From JAJZQD01 sp021847735 (GTDB lineage Bacteria; Bacillota; Thermincolia; Thermincolales; UBA2595): 47,654 nt of DNA. The translations under genes and the position numbers were made by a program. Under the pieces are notes generated by a model. The model was not told the origin of the DNA. It was given only the letters and a program-made list of their open reading frames with translations, and did not search any database. This document shows, piece by piece, positions 21,979 to 30,839 of this stretch. Location: the NCBI GenBank assembly GCA_027324025.1, contig DAHVYW010000101.1, positions 1 through 47,654 on the forward strand, read 5' to 3'. Within the stretch, counting starts at the first letter, position 1. Every line of letters starts with the position of its first letter.

Positions 21979-24492
21979 TTAGCCGACAGTGCCTTGCCCA
22001 CGGTAAACCGTGCCGGCACCCCCGTTCACGGTTATAATCTCGCCGTCCTGCAGCACTTCAGTGGCTTTAACTACTCCCATTACCGCAGGAATACCGTATT
22101 CCCTGGCAATAATGGCGGCGTGAGAAGCAGCCCCTCCTGTCTCCGCCACCAGACCGGCAGCAGTGGTGAAAAGAGGCGTCCAGGCCGGGTTGGTATAAGG
22201 CGCAATAAGAATATCCCCCTTTTGGACCCGGTAAAAATCGCGGGGATCCTTGACAATTCTGGCCGGCCCGCTAACAATGCCGTGACTGACTGGCGCGCCC
22301 TTAAGGGCGCCGGTTTCGTCAAATTCGGTATTGCGGAGGCTCCAACGGGCTAACCTCCGTTCCTGCTCGGCTTTTCGCGACTCAATTTTAGCCGCCAGAG
22401 TTTTAACATTAACGTCCTCCAGCCCATGAAAAATGGTCAGGATAATTTCCCGGATCTCAAAATAGGACAGGTAAAAAATATCCAGCGGATTTTGCAGAAC
22501 ACCCTGCCTGACAAAACGCCTGCCCAGTTCTGTGAACAGAATCCTAAAGACATGGAGACTTCTGGTGACATCGTAGTGGCTGTTTTCCCGAAATGCCGAA
22601 AAGCTCCGGGCCTGTTTGAGTACCTTAAGATAAAGCGGTTTTAAGCGCAGGAAGGAGAAAACACCTCTCGATAAACGGGCGTTAACCTCCGCTTCAGCCT
22701 CCCTAACCCTTTGTTTTCTATCCTCTTCCCTGACCTGTTCCATTCCCGGCTCTTCACTAAGCATGCTCCTAATAATTCCAAAAACAACTTCCGGTGCGTC
22801 CTGCCAGGTCGGGGATGCTATCCCACCCAAACCCATGGTAGTTTCCCGTTCACCATATAAGGCCATGAAATCATTGAATTTCTCCAGGAAGGGAGCCGCC
22901 TCCGGGATCTCGCTGAGCTCTGCCAATATTTCCTGGAGAGGGCTGTTCTCAATTACACCGCAAACCCGAGGGCACTCCCCGGCCTGGTTGGCCAGGTCCT
23001 TAAGACCCGTGTTTATCACCATCGTAACATTGTCCGAACAAGCTAATAGATTCTCATAAATCTCCATGGCCCTGTCTTTGAAGGTATACTTAAGAAATTT
23101 AAGGAGGAGTGCACTGGGAGTCCGGTTCTGGGCAAAGTACTTGTATCTCATGACAATAAAATAGTGGAAGTGGTGAAAGGCCTCAGTTATATAATCGAGA
23201 ACCAGTTCGATCGGTAACCCGGAGATGTCCCGTCCTTTCAGTTTTTTGAGCATATCCAGGAGATAGACCTGTTCCCCGGCCCATTCCCCGGCGGGGTCGG
23301 ATTTTAGGGTCTTATTGAGGCGCAGGTTCAGCCAAAATCCTTTTAACCCGGGCTTGATTTTAGGCGGTGTAAAGAATTCCGGAAAAACCCCTCTCTCAAC
23401 TCGGGACCAATCCATATCCTCAATGGTATAACCGAAGGTCTGCATGGCCTCAAATTGGGCCATAAACAGCAGTTTAACCACAATACCGTCTATCGGCAAA
23501 ATAGGTTCCGGGAACCGCTCGGCAACCCAATCCATAACCTCATGCTGGAGTTTGTTCATCTTGTCGAGGTCAATTTCCGGCAGAGCCTCATCAGCCAGGG
23601 TGGTGATTGGTCTGGTCTGCAGGAAATAGAATTTGCCCTGGTAATAAGCCCATTCAATATCCTGGTAATCTTCGTAGAAGAGCTCTATTTTCATGCCGGT
23701 GTGGGCCAGTTCCCGCAGGTCGTAATCATTAATCATCTGACCCTGGGCAGGATCTGAGACCGATTTTTGAATAAGCTCCACATTGGGCTCATTTTTCTTA
23801 AATACATATACGTCTCCGGAGACATCCCCGGAAACCAGTTGTTCCCCCAGACCCCGGACAGCTTCAATTCTCAAATGGTGCCGGGAGTTAGTCAGAGGGT
23901 CGGCGGTGAACATAACACCAGCAACGGCCGCCGGGACCATTTCCTGGATAATTACTGCCATTTTTACCTGTTTGTGCTCAAAGCCTTTTTGGTTCCGGTA
24001 GTGAATTGCCCTTGGGGTCCATAGTGATGCCCAGCACTTTTTTACAGCCAACAGGACATCCGTAACCCCATCTACATCCAGATAGGTTTCCTGCTGACCG
24101 GCAAAAGAAGAATCCACCAGGTCTTCGGCAGTCGCAGACGACCTGACTGCCACTTTAACCCCTGCCTTCCCTTCTGCCAGTTTGCCAAAAGCCGTTGTTA
24201 CTGCATCTTCGACCTCAGGAAGGAGCGGAGTCTGTATAATCAATTCGGAAATCTCGGTACTCGCCCTGTTGACTGCCTTCATATCCTCCATGTTAAGTCC
24301 TTTAAGGCTGTGTCCGATTTTTTCGTTAATACCAAAGTACTTCAGATTATCGTAATAGGCCTTGGAAGAAAGACAAAATCCGTCCGGGACGTTCAGTCCT
24401 CTAGCCAAATCTCCCATATTTGCGCCTTTTCCGCCAACAATGTTAGTGTCAGATCGATGAATTTCCTTTAGCCAGTAAACCCACTTTGCCAT
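21979..24492 (-). CDS. PEP-utilizing enzyme, rifampin phosphotransferase/PEP synthase-like
   Basis: 837 residues. N-terminal ATP-grasp domain: NIVGGKGANMGDLARGLNVP and VRSSATAEDLVDSSFAGQQE (about residues 115-135). A helical middle region spans about residues 300-740. The C-terminal phosphohistidine swivel domain has TGGAASHAAIIAREYGIPAV (about residues 788-807). The PEP-binding TIM barrel of true PEP synthase is absent and the His domain is last, which is the order of rifampin phosphotransferases. GGGGGAG precedes ATG 24492. It lies 23 bases behind a TetR gene, so it is likely TetR-controlled. Rifamycin phosphorylation is one possibility; another small-molecule phosphotransfer is equally open. 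Confidence 0.85.
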   Translation of the reverse strand: MAKWVYWLKEIHRSDTNIVGGKGANMGDLARGLNVPDGFCLSSKAYYDNLKYFGINEKIGHSLKGLNMEDMKAVNRASTEISELIIQTPLLPEVEDAVTTAFGKLAEGKAGVKVAVRSSATAEDLVDSSFAGQQETYLDVDGVTDVLLAVKKCWASLWTPRAIHYRNQKGFEHKQVKMAVIIQEMVPAAVAGVMFTADPLTNSRHHLRIEAVRGLGEQLVSGDVSGDVYVFKKNEPNVELIQKSVSDPAQGQMINDYDLRELAHTGMKIELFYEDYQDIEWAYYQGKFYFLQTRPITTLADEALPEIDLDKMNKLQHEVMDWVAERFPEPILPIDGIVVKLLFMAQFEAMQTFGYTIEDMDWSRVERGVFPEFFTPPKIKPGLKGFWLNLRLNKTLKSDPAGEWAGEQVYLLDMLKKLKGRDISGLPIELVLDYITEAFHHFHYFIVMRYKYFAQNRTPSALLLKFLKYTFKDRAMEIYENLLACSDNVTMVINTGLKDLANQAGECPRVCGVIENSPLQEILAELSEIPEAAPFLEKFNDFMALYGERETTMGLGGIASPTWQDAPEVVFGIIRSMLSEEPGMEQVREEDRKQRVREAEAEVNARLSRGVFSFLRLKPLYLKVLKQARSFSAFRENSHYDVTRSLHVFRILFTELGRRFVRQGVLQNPLDIFYLSYFEIREIILTIFHGLEDVNVKTLAAKIESRKAEQERRLARWSLRNTEFDETGALKGAPVSHGIVSGPARIVKDPRDFYRVQKGDILIAPYTNPAWTPLFTTAAGLVAETGGAASHAAIIAREYGIPAVMGVVKATEVLQDGEIITVNGGAGTVYRGQGTVG

Positions 24493-24515
24493 AACTCTCC
24501 CCCTAAACCAAAACT

Positions 24516-25124
24516 TTACTCTTTCTCTGTGTTTAACGCACCTGTCAGGAAAAAATTAACCCCCTGTATTACTAATTCATACAACCCGATTCCGGCGCCG
24601 CCTTGAAACCACTGGCATAACTGAATAAGGGTTATACCACTTAGGTAATTTGCCAATTGTAAATGGGGAATATCACCCCTGATATCTCCTGCCTCCTGGC
24701 CTTTTTGGAGGACTTCTGCCAGGTATATCTCAAAATGATTGGGTGTGAAGCTGCCGGGGTTTTTCAGCCCTGTGTTTACCCTGTCAACCGTATAAACCTT
24801 TACCAGTTCGGGGTATTCCTCAAACCACGAAGCCAGGCTTTGGAATGTCCTGGTCAAACGCTCCCGGGTGTCTCCAAGCCCGAGTATACCCGCCCATAGT
24901 TTTTGGCCTCGCTGGCTGCCGAGGTCTTCCATAAAATCGTAAAGCGCCGCCTCTTTAGTGGTAAAATAATTGTAAAATGTCCCCTTGCCAATATCTGCTT
25001 CCTCAGTTATCTGATCGACAGTGGTGTTGTCAAAACCCTGTTCAACAAACAACTTAAAAGCGGCCTCGAGAATCCTGCGCCTGGTTGCTTCCTTTTTTCG
25101 GGCCCTGCGGGTTTGCTGTTCCAA
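24516..25124 (-). CDS. TetR/AcrR-family repressor
   Basis: 202 residues from TTG 25124. N-terminal HTH: RRRILEAAFKLFVEQGFDNT, VDQITEEADIGKGTFYNYFTTKEAAL. The remainder is the helical ligand domain (SLASWFEEYPELVKVYTVD; LANYLSGITLIQLCQWF). It precedes the PEP-utilizing enzyme in one transcription unit. TGAC-CGCA-GTCA at 25140-25151, just upstream of the start, may be a half of its operator. Ligand is unknown. Confidence 0.9.
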   Translation of the reverse strand: MEQQTRRARKKEATRRRILEAAFKLFVEQGFDNTTVDQITEEADIGKGTFYNYFTTKEAALYDFMEDLGSQRGQKLWAGILGLGDTRERLTRTFQSLASWFEEYPELVKVYTVDRVNTGLKNPGSFTPNHFEIYLAEVLQKGQEAGDIRGDIPHLQLANYLSGITLIQLCQWFQGGAGIGLYELVIQGVNFFLTGALNTEKE

Positions 25125-25217
25125 GTCGCCACGCCTTTCTGACCGCAGTCATTTATGTCTCTAGTCATATTTTACCTCTACGCTCATCCCGAGTCAACAC
25201 TTCTTTTTACAGAAAAA

Positions 25218-25242
25218 AACCTCCCCTGAGGGGAGGGTCAAG
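25218..25242. terminator. Hairpin in the TetR upstream region
   Basis: CCTCCCC-TGAG-GGGGAGG, close after the small gene that ends at 25264 when read on the minus strand. A short T-run follows on that strand. Confidence 0.5.
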
Positions 25243-25263
25243 GGTTTTATCTAACTAGGCGGC

Positions 25264-25380
25264 TTATGGCCCGTTCAATAAAACAAAATCCCGTCCGTTC
25301 GTGGAAACGGCGGTGTTTCCGAGCAGGCCGGCAATTTCTTTTTTAAGTTGTTTTTTCATACTCTTTACTGACGACTTCAA
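25264..25380 (-). CDS. Possible small protein, 38 residues
   Basis: A short frame beginning at TTG 25380 with GGGGGA 6 bases upstream gives MKSSVKSMKKQLKKEIAGLL followed by GNTAVSTNGRDFVLLNGP and a stop. An internal ATG at 25359 would give 31 residues. The frame is open for some codons further upstream (SCGGK), so an earlier start is possible. Amphipathic basic helix then short strand; no family recognised. Codon use is natural for the genome. Evidence is the coding look and ribosome site only. Confidence 0.4.
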   Translation of the reverse strand: MKSSVKSMKKQLKKEIAGLLGNTAVSTNGRDFVLLNGP

Positions 25381-25425
25381 AACTTTTCCCCCGCAAGACG
25401 GATTCAGAGAGTTTTCTACAGTCTA

Positions 25426-25451
25426 AGAGGGTGACAAATATCACCCTCTTC
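25426..25451 (-). terminator. Terminator of the gene at 25458
   Basis: AAGAGGGTGA-CAAATA-TCACCCTCTT, ten perfect pairs, immediately after the stop on the minus strand. Confidence 0.7.
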
Positions 25452-25457
25452 GTTGCT

Positions 25458-25775
25458 TTATGTATTTAATGCCTCAAACTTGGCCTTAATTGATTCGTAT
25501 TCCTGTTCGGATATTTTTTTGGCACCGTTAATCAGCTTTGATAACAAGGTATCGGAAAATATTTGTTTTGCTGAATCAAGGTCGTATTTTTCGGATGGGT
25601 AATACTCTGATATAGTTCGGCGTACTTTTTCCCTTCTGATATTGGTTACTTTTACGTCTGTGTGAACAAGAATCCTCATCAGATTGCTGTTTCCCTTATC
25701 GGCAACAACCGATGTCTCGATAGGGTCAATCTTGTAAGCGATCCCGTGGTCCTCATCAAAATAGTATACACACAT
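25458..25775 (-). CDS. Hypothetical protein, 105 residues
   Basis: ATG 25775 lies 7 bases after AAAGGAGGG. The protein starts MCVYYFDEDHGIAYKIDPIE, has a lysine/arginine-rich middle (VTNIRREKVRRTISEYYPSE) and ends in a helical acidic segment (EQEYESIKAKFEALNT). No known domain. Monocistronic, with a perfect hairpin terminator. Confidence 0.68.
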   Translation of the reverse strand: MCVYYFDEDHGIAYKIDPIETSVVADKGNSNLMRILVHTDVKVTNIRREKVRRTISEYYPSEKYDLDSAKQIFSDTLLSKLINGAKKISEQEYESIKAKFEALNT

Positions 25776-25999
25776 AGGCAAGCCCTCCTTTAAATTTATA
25801 CGACCTTGCTTTTTTTAACCGTCCCATTATCATAATATGAAGTTTTAATATATTTATTTCGGCGTATTTAACTTTTTTCCTGTCTGGTCCTAAGTAAAAT
25901 TCTTTCTATTACTATGTTACTCAACTTGGTAATTTATGCAAACAGGTCATACTTACTCATGCGTGTTTACCAAAGGTCACCGGCTTCCTAGCAGAAAAG

Positions 26000-26027
26000 A
26001 AAACCACGGTTTCCGTGGTTTTCTTAC
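26000..26027 (-). terminator. Terminator of the gene at 26038
   Basis: GAAAACCACGG-TTT-CCGTGGTTTTC, 11 pairs with A/T runs on both sides, usable in both directions. Confidence 0.75.
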
Positions 26028-26037
26028 ATTGTGTGGA

Positions 26038-26358
26038 TTAATTTTGGATTAATGTATACCAAATTTCTATCCTGTAGCCTGTGCCCGCTGGCTGTCCGGT
26101 GCTGGCACCGGTCTCGGTATTTAAGCTTTTCACGGTAACCAGCCGTCCGGTTTTCCCGAACTCAGTGTTAAATATTGCTGCCCCTGCAGCAGGTGTACCG
26201 GATCTAAGCGCCCAGCCGTCGGCGGTAAGTTGTTGGTTATAGAAGTTCCATACCTGGTCGGCGGAAACATCAGTACGCCTGTTGGATACCACCATTTGGC
26301 CAGGAGTGACATTCGTTACACGAGCCCTTATCAACCTTGTGTAATGGTAAAATATCAT
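26038..26358 (-). CDS. Hypothetical protein, about 106 residues
   Basis: Starts at ATG 26358 without a strong ribosome site, so the start is uncertain. Contains VSADQVWNFYNQQLTADGWA followed by a polar loop and GKTGRLVTVK, then C-terminal strands GYRIEIWYTLIQ. The 'dxV..fY...L...GW' pattern resembles small periplasmic alpha/beta domains in lipoproteins, but no signal peptide is visible. The next 344 bases (26359-26702) contain no gene. Confidence 0.55.
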   Translation of the reverse strand: MIFYHYTRLIRARVTNVTPGQMVVSNRRTDVSADQVWNFYNQQLTADGWALRSGTPAAGAAIFNTEFGKTGRLVTVKSLNTETGASTGQPAGTGYRIEIWYTLIQN

Positions 26359-26702
26359 GTCTTAGAACATAGTAGAGGTCCGGGTAAAAGGGTTTAAATG
26401 GTTCCACACCTGTATTTATTAACAATCATGCCGAGAACTGTTTTTCTTTATTAACTCGATAGAATAATTATACCACCACTATAAAGCACACTTCAAACCA
26501 TTATTTGCCATTATTTGCATTGTTTTGCAGCTGTGGAGTACTTTCCTTAACGTCCTTTCCCGGTCAAAAACCGGCTGACATCGGATAATTCAAGGCAAAA
26601 TAAAAAAAACATTACACCTGACCCCTAAAAAAAATTATGTATTACGTACTATTATTGATAATGCCTTTTGCTATCTGTAATGATTCGGTGTCCCGGTGAA
26701 AG

Positions 26703-27773
26703 GTGGCCAATCACTTGAGAAAAATTGACATAGAGCATATCCAGGCAGGTTCAAAACTGGCCCGGCCTATTTACAACGCTAATGGCCAGATGCTGTTAAG
26801 CCAGGGGACTGTTATGAAAGCTGAATTCTTAGAACGGCTAAAGAGGATGGGTTACACATCGGCATACATTTACGACGGTTTGATTGATGATGTAACCGTA
26901 GACGAGGTTATTGCCGAAGAAACCCGGCAGCAGGCCGTACAATGTATCCGGGAAATAATGGACAATGTCCACCGGGGTAAAACTATGAAGGTCTCGCTGG
27001 CGAAAAAAGCAGTATCAGATATTATTAATGACCTCATATCCAACCGGGAAATGATGCTCAACCTGTCAGACATCCGTTCGTACGATGACTATACCTTCAA
27101 CCATTCCGTGAATGTGACCGTAATTTCCCTGATGATAGGGATAAGTATGCATTACACACAGAACAGGCTTCAAGACTTGGGGCTGGGTGTTATCCTGCAT
27201 GATATTGGGAAACTGAAGATCCCCCCGGAAATTATCAACAAACCGGACAAACTGACCGCCCATGAGTATGAAATGGTTCAAAACCATACCTGGCATGGGT
27301 ATGAGGCTCTTCGAAACAGCCCGGAAATTAAAATCACTTCAGCCCACGTGGCTTTACAGCACCATGAGCATTTTGACGGGTCCGGCTACCCGCGCCGCTT
27401 GAAGGGCAAAGGAATCCTCGAATTTGCCAGGGTGAGCGCCATTGCCGACGTTTATGACGCCCTCAGTAATGACCGCTGCTATCGCAAGAAACTCCCGGCT
27501 TACAAGGTTTACGAATTTTTGCTGGAAAACGCGGGCAAGCAGTTTGACAGCAGTATTTTGGACCGCTTTATCCAAAAAATAGCCCTCTATCCCCAGGGGA
27601 CTAAAGTCAAGCTCAGTGACGGCAGGTCGGGTTTAGTCCTCAAGCAAAATAACATGAACCCATCCCGGCCTATGGTCCGGCTGTTCTGGTTAGATGACAT
27701 GGAACTGCCCAAGCCCGAGGAAGTAAACCTGCTGCTTCAACCTTCGTTGGAGATAGTTGAGGTAATTGAATAA
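26703..27773 (+). CDS. HD-GYP domain protein, probable c-di-GMP phosphodiesterase
   Basis: 356 residues from GTG 26703 (GGTGA 4 bases before). An N-terminal DUF3391-like region (IDIEHIQAGSKLARPIYNAN) precedes the HD-GYP core: FNHSVNVTVISLMIG, the metal motif LHDIGKLKIP (about residues 167-176), HTWHGYE, and QHHEHFDGSGYPRRLKG with the GYP residues. A C-terminal PilZ-like or SH3-like strand region follows (GTKVKLSDGRSGLVLKQNNM). Expected to hydrolyse cyclic di-GMP in the cytoplasm. It stands alone and ends in a strong terminator. No c-di-GMP riboswitch is seen upstream. Confidence 0.9.
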   Translation: MANHLRKIDIEHIQAGSKLARPIYNANGQMLLSQGTVMKAEFLERLKRMGYTSAYIYDGLIDDVTVDEVIAEETRQQAVQCIREIMDNVHRGKTMKVSLAKKAVSDIINDLISNREMMLNLSDIRSYDDYTFNHSVNVTVISLMIGISMHYTQNRLQDLGLGVILHDIGKLKIPPEIINKPDKLTAHEYEMVQNHTWHGYEALRNSPEIKITSAHVALQHHEHFDGSGYPRRLKGKGILEFARVSAIADVYDALSNDRCYRKKLPAYKVYEFLLENAGKQFDSSILDRFIQKIALYPQGTKVKLSDGRSGLVLKQNNMNPSRPMVRLFWLDDMELPKPEEVNLLLQPSLEIVEVIE

Positions 27774-27781
27774 TATCCTCC

Positions 27782-27823
27782 AATATATAAGACAAGGTCA
27801 GAGTGGACCTTGTCTTATATATT
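27782..27823 (+). terminator. Long terminator hairpin of the HD-GYP gene
   Basis: AATATATAAGACAAGGTC pairs with GACCTTGTCTTATATATT around AGAGTG-like loop, 18 pairs. On the minus strand it overlaps the end of the broken peptidase gene. Confidence 0.85.
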
Positions 27824-28157
27824 TAGAAGGACTCCGTTTTGCTTTAGCCACCGTTTTCTCTCCCGGTAATCCGGAATCTGGCTTTCCACCAGGTGCCAAA
27901 ACTCCCTAAAGGAGTTCCTCCCCGTCAACCAAAGCCCGGTCCGGGTTAGCACTTAGTACCTGCTGTAAGGCGGAAAACTTCCGGAAAATCCACTCCCCCT
28001 TTTTCTCAACAAAGGAGATGACCTCCCGTTGGTTTAGAAAGCCGGGGGCAGACACGACAACACTGCCGGGACCGACAGTTATCCTGATATGCCGGGCCCG
28101 GCTGCTTTTTTTGACAGTATAGGGGATAACAGTTTCCCTGACAGTTAACTGCGGCAT
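27815..28157 (-). pseudogene. YgjP/DUF45-type metallopeptidase with internal deletion and frameshift
   Basis: The first 83 codons (from ATG 28157) give a normal N-terminus of the family: MPQLTVRETVIPYTVKKSSR, RHIRITVGPGSVVVSAP, FVEKKGEWIFRKF, then VDGEELL and TAG. Directly after the stop, in another frame, lies the family's C-terminus: EFWHLVESQIPDYRERKRWL followed by KQNG and a stop at 27815. The middle with the zinc-binding HExxH is missing, so the gene is inactive by internal deletion with a frame change. It ends inside the terminator of the convergent HD-GYP gene. Confidence 0.8.
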
Positions 28158-28310
28158 TGGTCTTCATCCTTTTTAAATAAAACTGTGTTGGTATTTAATA
28201 AATTCTATCAACTACCGACTGTTCCTTCCAGGCACTCCGCCAAAATTAAAGTAAAAGCCTCAACGAATCTCCATTCAGCAAATCCGTGAGGCTGTAATCT
28301 GACCCCAAAC

Positions 28311-28427
28311 TGGAAAAAAGGCAGTCGGCAAGGCGTACGTGGAGCCGCAACCGGAGGCGTACGTCTGTACGTCGAGGATTGCGGCTCCACGCACAACGCA
28401 GCCAAATGCCTTTTTTCTCAGCATGCA
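28311..28427. repeat. Family B palindromic element, copy 1
   Basis: Ends GGAAAAAAGGCA and TGCCTTTTTTCT, inner helix GTGGAGCCGCAA/TTGCGGCTCCAC, central ACGT-rich stem-loop. Followed by GCATGCAA as in the other copies. Confidence 0.8.
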
Positions 28428-28506
28428 AGAAAGCTCTCCGGACGCGAACCAAAACCACCCAACCCAAATACCATATAATAAAGTAATATTTTCAGGAGGT
28501 ATTATT

Positions 28507-29010
28507 ATGGTTCAAACCGGCTGCCCCGGGGGAACGCCCTATACGCTTCAGCCCGGAGATACCCTTTATGCTTTGTCCAGGAGGTTCAATGTCCCGCTAG
28601 AACGCTTGTTAGCCGCAAACCCGGGAATTAACCCCGGTAACCTGTTTATAGGCCAGGTCATATGCATACCCTCCCCCACACCTGGAGTCTGCCCGGGTTT
28701 CACTTACAGGGTTGCACCCGGAGATACCCTATGGTCAATCGCGGCCCGTTTCCATACCACTGTTCAGGCCCTCGAGTTTTTTAACCGCGGCATCGACCCC
28801 AACAACCTGCGCATCGGGCAGGCAATCTGTATTTCTGTAGGGGCCTGCCCCGGGGGTACTTTCCCCTATATCATCAAGCCGGGTGACACCTATTATTCGA
28901 TAGCAAGGCGCTACCTAATCGGTGTCCAGGACCTGCTAAACTCAAACCCGGGCGTTGACCCAAACAAACTGTATATAGGGCAGACCATCTGCGTGCCGCT
29001 GTCTCCTTAG
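28507..29010 (+). CDS. LysM-repeat protein, three LysM domains
   Basis: 167 residues from ATG 28507, preceded by AGGAGG at 8 bases; the frame is open further upstream only because it runs through the family B repeat. Three LysM units occupy essentially the whole protein: YTLQPGDTLYALSRRFNVPL, YRVAPGDTLWSIAARFHTTV and YIIKPGDTYYSIARRYLIGV, each followed by N-x-(G)-x-(D)P-NxLxIGQxICxP. The linkers carry C-P-G-G/F motifs. No signal peptide and no catalytic domain, as in spore-coat LysM proteins that bind cortex peptidoglycan; a structural role on the spore or wall is likely. Confidence 0.9.
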   Translation: MVQTGCPGGTPYTLQPGDTLYALSRRFNVPLERLLAANPGINPGNLFIGQVICIPSPTPGVCPGFTYRVAPGDTLWSIAARFHTTVQALEFFNRGIDPNNLRIGQAICISVGACPGGTFPYIIKPGDTYYSIARRYLIGVQDLLNSNPGVDPNKLYIGQTICVPLSP

Positions 29011-29127
29011 CCAGCAACCGGCCTCTCACCTCAGCATGCAATAACACCCGCCCCGATGGTGTACCGCAGGTGCGCCGAGGCCTACAGCAAAGACGCCCAA
29101 CACTCTCGGCCTGCTCCGACCCAGGGG

Positions 29128-29240
29128 TAGAAAAAAGGCAGTTGGCAAGGCGTACGTGGAGCCGCAACCACAGGAGTACTGCTGTACTCCGAGGATTGCG
29201 GCTCCGCGCACAACGCAGGGCCTTTTTTCTCAGCATGCAA
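29128..29240. repeat. Family B palindromic element, copy 2, with a family D palindrome before it
   Basis: Ends TAGAAAAAAGGC / GCCTTTTTTCTC, inner GGAGCCGCAA/TTGCGGCTCC and central GGAGTAC-TGCT-GTACTCC. The D-type palindrome GATGGTGTACCGCAGGTGCG lies at 29054-29075. Confidence 0.75.
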
Positions 29241-29243
29241 AAA

Positions 29244-30740
29244 TCACTTAATCTTGGACAGGGCATTAACGTAAGCTTTACCACTGGCCTCTATTACATC
29301 AGTACTGACCCCTCTGCCAACCACCAAGCCGTTATTACCGCAGCGTACCTTTACAATGGCATTGCCGATGGCCTCGCTGCCCTTACTGACGGAATATAAA
29401 TTAAAGTCCTCCAGTATAATACTTTTTCCCATAATTCGGTCTATCGCTTTAAAAACCGCATCTACCGGGCCGTTGCCGCAGGCTGCGTCAGTTATCGTTT
29501 TATCATTCAGTTCTACTGTAACAGTGGCGGTGGCCGTAGATACTCCATTAGTAGCAACAGATATATTTTTTATTGATATACCGTCATTCTCTTTTCCGGT
29601 ATATCCCATAAGGGCATGGAGATCCTCGTCAAAGATTTCTCTTTTCCGGTCAGCCAACCGCAAAAAATTCTTGTAAACAGTATCCAAATCAGATTGCTCC
29701 AGCTTATAACCGAGTTCCACCAACCGGTGCTTAAGCGCATGCCTCCCGGACCTGGCGCTTAAAACAATCATATTCTTAGGTACACCGACAATTTCAGGGT
29801 CAATAATTTCGTAAGTGTTTTTTTCCTTTAAGATTCCGTCCTGGTGAATACCTGATGCATGCATAAACGCGTTCGCGCCAACTATGGCTTTGTGACTGGG
29901 AACAGGCACTCCCGTAATTATTGACACCAGCCTGCTGGTGGCGGAAATCTCCCTGGTTCTCACACCCATCTCAACTCCATAGAGGCCTTGCTGGGAGTAA
30001 ACCGCCATTATTACTTCTTCCAGGGATGTGTTACCGGCCCTTTCACCTATTCCGTTAATGGTACCCTCAACCTGGCTTACGCCCGCCTTTATCCCAGCTA
30101 ATGAGTTGGCCGTGGCCATTCCAAGATCGTTGTGACAGTGTGTGCTCACTACGGTGGACCCTATGTTTTTGACGTTGTCCATCACAAAGGAAACCAATTC
30201 GGCGTATTGCCAGGGGGTGGCATATCCTACAGTATCAGGAATGTTAACAACAGTCGCCCCAGCGTCAATAACCCTTTCCAAAACCTTCACCAAAAAAGCA
30301 GGTTCGCTTCGGAAGGCATCTTCGGCATAAAACTCAACATCACTCACATACTTCTTGGCATGTTTTACAGCGGCCGCCGCTGTTTCAACCACTTGCTGAG
30401 GTGAAAGCCGCAGCTTCTTTTCCATATGTACCGGTGATACTGCAATCCCGGTGTGGATTCTGGGTTGCTCTGCCTCCCGCAGGGCTTCAGCACAACAATC
30501 AATGTCCTTTTCTACTGCGCGGGAAAGACCACAGATTACAGCCCCTTTTATTTTACGGGCAATGGTACGCACCGAATCCATGTCACCGGGTGATGAAGCG
30601 GGAAACCCCGCTTCAATTATGTCTACGCCAAGTTTTACTAATTGTCTGGCTATCTCCAGCTTCTCATTAATATTTAAGGTTATACCGAGGGACTGTTCCC
30701 CGTCCCTGAGGGTGGTATCGAAGATATAGAGCTTGCGCAT
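29244..30740 (-). CDS. leuA: 2-isopropylmalate synthase
   Basis: 498 residues. Condenses acetyl-CoA and 2-oxoisovalerate, the first step of leucine synthesis. TIM barrel: FDTTLRDGEQSLGITLN (residues 8-24; usually SPG, here SLG), the metal site STHCHNDLGMATANS near 200, NGIGERAGNTSLEE, then HASGIHQDGILK. The C-terminal regulatory domain (from about residue 400) includes TATATVTVELNDKTITDAACG and GPVDAVFKAIDRI and is intact, so leucine feedback is expected. The start follows GGAGG and the gene is preceded by a full T-box leader. No other leu genes are in the window. Confidence 0.95.
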   Translation of the reverse strand: MRKLYIFDTTLRDGEQSLGITLNINEKLEIARQLVKLGVDIIEAGFPASSPGDMDSVRTIARKIKGAVICGLSRAVEKDIDCCAEALREAEQPRIHTGIAVSPVHMEKKLRLSPQQVVETAAAAVKHAKKYVSDVEFYAEDAFRSEPAFLVKVLERVIDAGATVVNIPDTVGYATPWQYAELVSFVMDNVKNIGSTVVSTHCHNDLGMATANSLAGIKAGVSQVEGTINGIGERAGNTSLEEVIMAVYSQQGLYGVEMGVRTREISATSRLVSIITGVPVPSHKAIVGANAFMHASGIHQDGILKEKNTYEIIDPEIVGVPKNMIVLSARSGRHALKHRLVELGYKLEQSDLDTVYKNFLRLADRKREIFDEDLHALMGYTGKENDGISIKNISVATNGVSTATATVTVELNDKTITDAACGNGPVDAVFKAIDRIMGKSIILEDFNLYSVSKGSEAIGNAIVKVRCGNNGLVVGRGVSTDVIEASGKAYVNALSKIK

Positions 30741-30839
30741 TTTTACTTTCCTCCTTTAATAATCCAAAATAGTAATTTAGCTTAGAAATTGTTAGGTCGC
30801 TAAGGTCTACTTCCATTCAACACCACCCCCTTTTAGTTG

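Noticed and set aside
28339..28506. N-terminal extension of the LysM protein
   Set aside because: The extension is translation of a family B repeat; the ribosome site points to ATG 28507.
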